A DNA stretch of 6,359 nt from Desulfobacteraceae bacterium. Lineage in GTDB: Bacteria > Desulfobacterota > DSM-4660 > Desulfatiglandales > Desulfatiglandaceae. The DNA is taken from contig DAOWOF010000140.1 of NCBI GenBank assembly GCA_030642205.1, positions 1-6,359 of the forward strand, written 5' to 3'. Below the pieces are notes generated by a model, which saw only the letters and a list, made by a program, of their open reading frames with translations, did not search any database and was not told the DNA's origin. Each line of letters opens with the position of its first letter. Positions within the stretch are counted from its first letter, which is position 1. This document shows, piece after piece, positions 5,202 to 6,359 of this stretch. The position numbers were made by a program, and so were the translations under genes.

Positions 5202-5471
5202 CTAATCATCAATAATTTGATCTTTGTGCGCGTCTGAAGACCAGCAAGGCAAAGGTCCATTTACTTTCGATTCAGGATCACGCTTTTGTCTATAGGATGC
5301 CTTAATATTTTGCGTTTTCATCATATGATCCCAGCCTCTTACAAAATAAGGGCATTCATCATTAAAACAAACCCACTGAAAAGCAGTTGACCATGTGGAG
5401 TTATCCGGTACCCGCCATTTTTTCATTTGTGAGCCACAATGTGTGCATTTCTCGATTTCATTATCATTCAT
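5202..5471 (-). CDS. Small zinc-ribbon protein (Ogr/Delta-like type)
   Basis: 89 residues. It has two cysteine pairs, C9-x2-C12 and C35-x4-C40, separated by 22 residues, as in a zinc ribbon. The core WVCFNDECPYFVRGWDHM followed by KASYR and a PLP-C-W segment is a pattern I associate with short conserved proteins of Desulfobacterota that databases tend to label Ogr/Delta-like zinc finger; the phage activator role of Ogr should not be assumed. No catalytic residues are evident, so a structural or regulatory zinc protein is the most that can be said. The start is well supported by AGGAG 6 nt before the ATG. It lies between the HdrB-like gene (120-nt gap) and the SEC-C gene (44-nt gap), all on the minus strand. 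Confidence 0.88.
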   Translation of the reverse strand: MNDNEIEKCTHCGSQMKKWRVPDNSTWSTAFQWVCFNDECPYFVRGWDHMMKTQNIKASYRQKRDPESKVNGPLPCWSSDAHKDQIIDD

Positions 5472-5591
5472 ATGTTACTCCTAAAAAGATCTTCCTCCAG
5501 TAATAATATTTACTTTGTTCTGCCTGATTGATCAATAATTTTTAATACTGAAGAAATAATTATCACTATTTCAATTATAAAAGATTCAGGA

Positions 5592-6359
5592 TTAATGCCC
5601 TATAGCATTAAGCAGAATCCCTTCTGGCGGAATAAAATTATAGTTCAAGGCCGCATCTTTTTTAAAATCCATGCCAAAAGCAATAGCAATCAGTTGGGTC
5701 AAATATACAATTGGAATATCATATTTTGTATTATATTTTTCATTGATTTTGCCTTGATACATCTCCAAATTCATTGCGCACATTGGGCATACAGTAGAAA
5801 TAAGTTCTGCCCCATTATTTATCGCGTCATCCAAAATATCCTTGGCCAGGCCCAAACATAAATCCATTTCAGGCAAGAAAATGCCTGACCCGCAACAGTT
5901 AATTTTTTTAGGAAATAATACTGCTTCGGCTCCAAGAGCTTCCAGAATATAGTCCTGTACAGCAGGCTTTTCAACACTATCATATTCGCCATACGGCCTT
6001 ACAGTCTGACATCCAACATAACCGGCAACTTTCAACCCATGCAAAGGCTTCCTGACCTTTTCTTTGATTTTATTTATTCCAACATCATTAAAAAGCAGAT
6101 CCTGTATATGCCTGACTCTTAGACGACCCGTATATTTTAGATCGCCTTCCGATAGTATTTCGTTGATATTGCTCTTTAGCGCTTCGTCATTATTATATTC
6201 ATAGTTAAACTTATTCATTTGTATATAGCATGAGCTACAAGGAGCAATTATATCATAAGAACCTTTGGCCTCAGCCAAAGCAAAATTTCGGGCATTTAAT
6301 ACTTTTATTTCCAGATCATTAGCGCCTGCATATGAAATGCTCGCCCCACAGCAATTCCA
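5592..6359 (-). CDS. Heterodisulfide reductase subunit B (HdrB)-like protein, 5' end truncated by the window
   Basis: The reading frame stays open to the right edge, giving 255 residues; the usual HdrB length is near 290, so roughly the first 40 are missing. A TTG at 6278 is internal, not the start, because CCG-domain sequence continues upstream of it. Two CCG domains are visible. The first has NCCGAS at fragment residues 2-7, ARNFALAEAKG, then PCSSC (C41, C44). The second has GYVGCQTVRP (C117), INCCG (C155, C156) and CPMC (C191, C194). These are the cysteines that hold two noncubane [4Fe-4S] clusters in HdrB. The protein could serve heterodisulfide or other electron-bifurcating complexes, or be the SdhE/FrdE subunit of succinate or fumarate enzymes; the partner gene (an HdrC, HdrA or flavoprotein) would lie to the right. 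It is cytoplasmic and lacks membrane helices. Confidence 0.93.
   Translation of the reverse strand, partial: WNCCGASISYAGANDLEIKVLNARNFALAEAKGSYDIIAPCSSCYIQMNKFNYEYNNDEALKSNINEILSEGDLKYTGRLRVRHIQDLLFNDVGINKIKEKVRKPLHGLKVAGYVGCQTVRPYGEYDSVEKPAVQDYILEALGAEAVLFPKKINCCGSGIFLPEMDLCLGLAKDILDDAINNGAELISTVCPMCAMNLEMYQGKINEKYNTKYDIPIVYLTQLIAIAFGMDFKKDAALNYNFIPPEGILLNAIGH

Noticed and set aside
5595..5861. 88-codon plus-strand frame
   Set aside because: It is antisense to the HdrB-like gene, which carries all expected CCG-domain cysteines.
5592..6278. HdrB-like gene starting at the TTG at 6278
   Set aside because: The frame stays open to 6359, and the upstream residues (WNCCGAS...ARNFA) are part of the first CCG domain, so the gene is truncated by the window.

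Overview
The window looks like a chromosomal segment from an AT-rich, anaerobic Desulfobacterota-type bacterium (order Desulfobacterales is my best guess). This is an inference from four things: low G+C, an HdrB-type noncubane Fe-S protein, a short zinc-ribbon protein of a type I associate with sulfate reducers, and a tRNA order matching the thrU-tyrU-glyT-thrT-tufB cluster. No rRNA, phage gene, transposase or CRISPR array is visible.

Layout. Positions 1-312 (minus strand) hold a tRNA operon read right to left: tRNA-Thr(UGU), tRNA-Tyr(GUA), tRNA-Gly(UCC), and the first 13 nt of a fourth tRNA, probably tRNA-Thr(GGU), cut by the left edge. By analogy with known clusters a tuf gene should follow outside the window. 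Positions 313-876 have no convincing gene. Positions 877-1158 (plus) encode a 93-residue protein with two membrane helices and a charged coiled-coil tail, behind a near-perfect Shine-Dalgarno. Positions 1512-1934 (minus) encode nucleoside diphosphate kinase with all catalytic residues, followed by a strong hairpin. A 611-base gap (1935-2545) contains a G+C-richer, foldable island at about 2341-2470 that I cannot assign.

Positions 2546-3319 and 3644-4420 (plus) are tandem paralogues of the YkgJ-type cysteine-cluster family, sharing eight cysteines and the whole fold and separated by a 324-base spacer. The second runs tail-to-tail into a minus-strand group and overlaps it by 31 bases. That group, read right to left, is an HdrB-like protein (5' end beyond the right edge), a small zinc-ribbon protein, and a SEC-C protein with a degenerate metallopeptidase-like HQxxH motif. 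The close same-strand spacing suggests, without proving, a shared transcript.

Functional picture. The left part is translation and nucleotide housekeeping. The right part is rich in metal-binding proteins: two YkgJ-like proteins, HdrB-like, a zinc ribbon, and SEC-C. About a third of the window is intergenic, which is high for a bacterium. I see no complete new defence or mobile system. The best leads are the MamI-like small membrane protein, the structured intergenic island, the duplicated YkgJ genes, the 28-bp perfect palindrome inside the SEC-C gene, and an odd T-loop base in tRNA-Gly.
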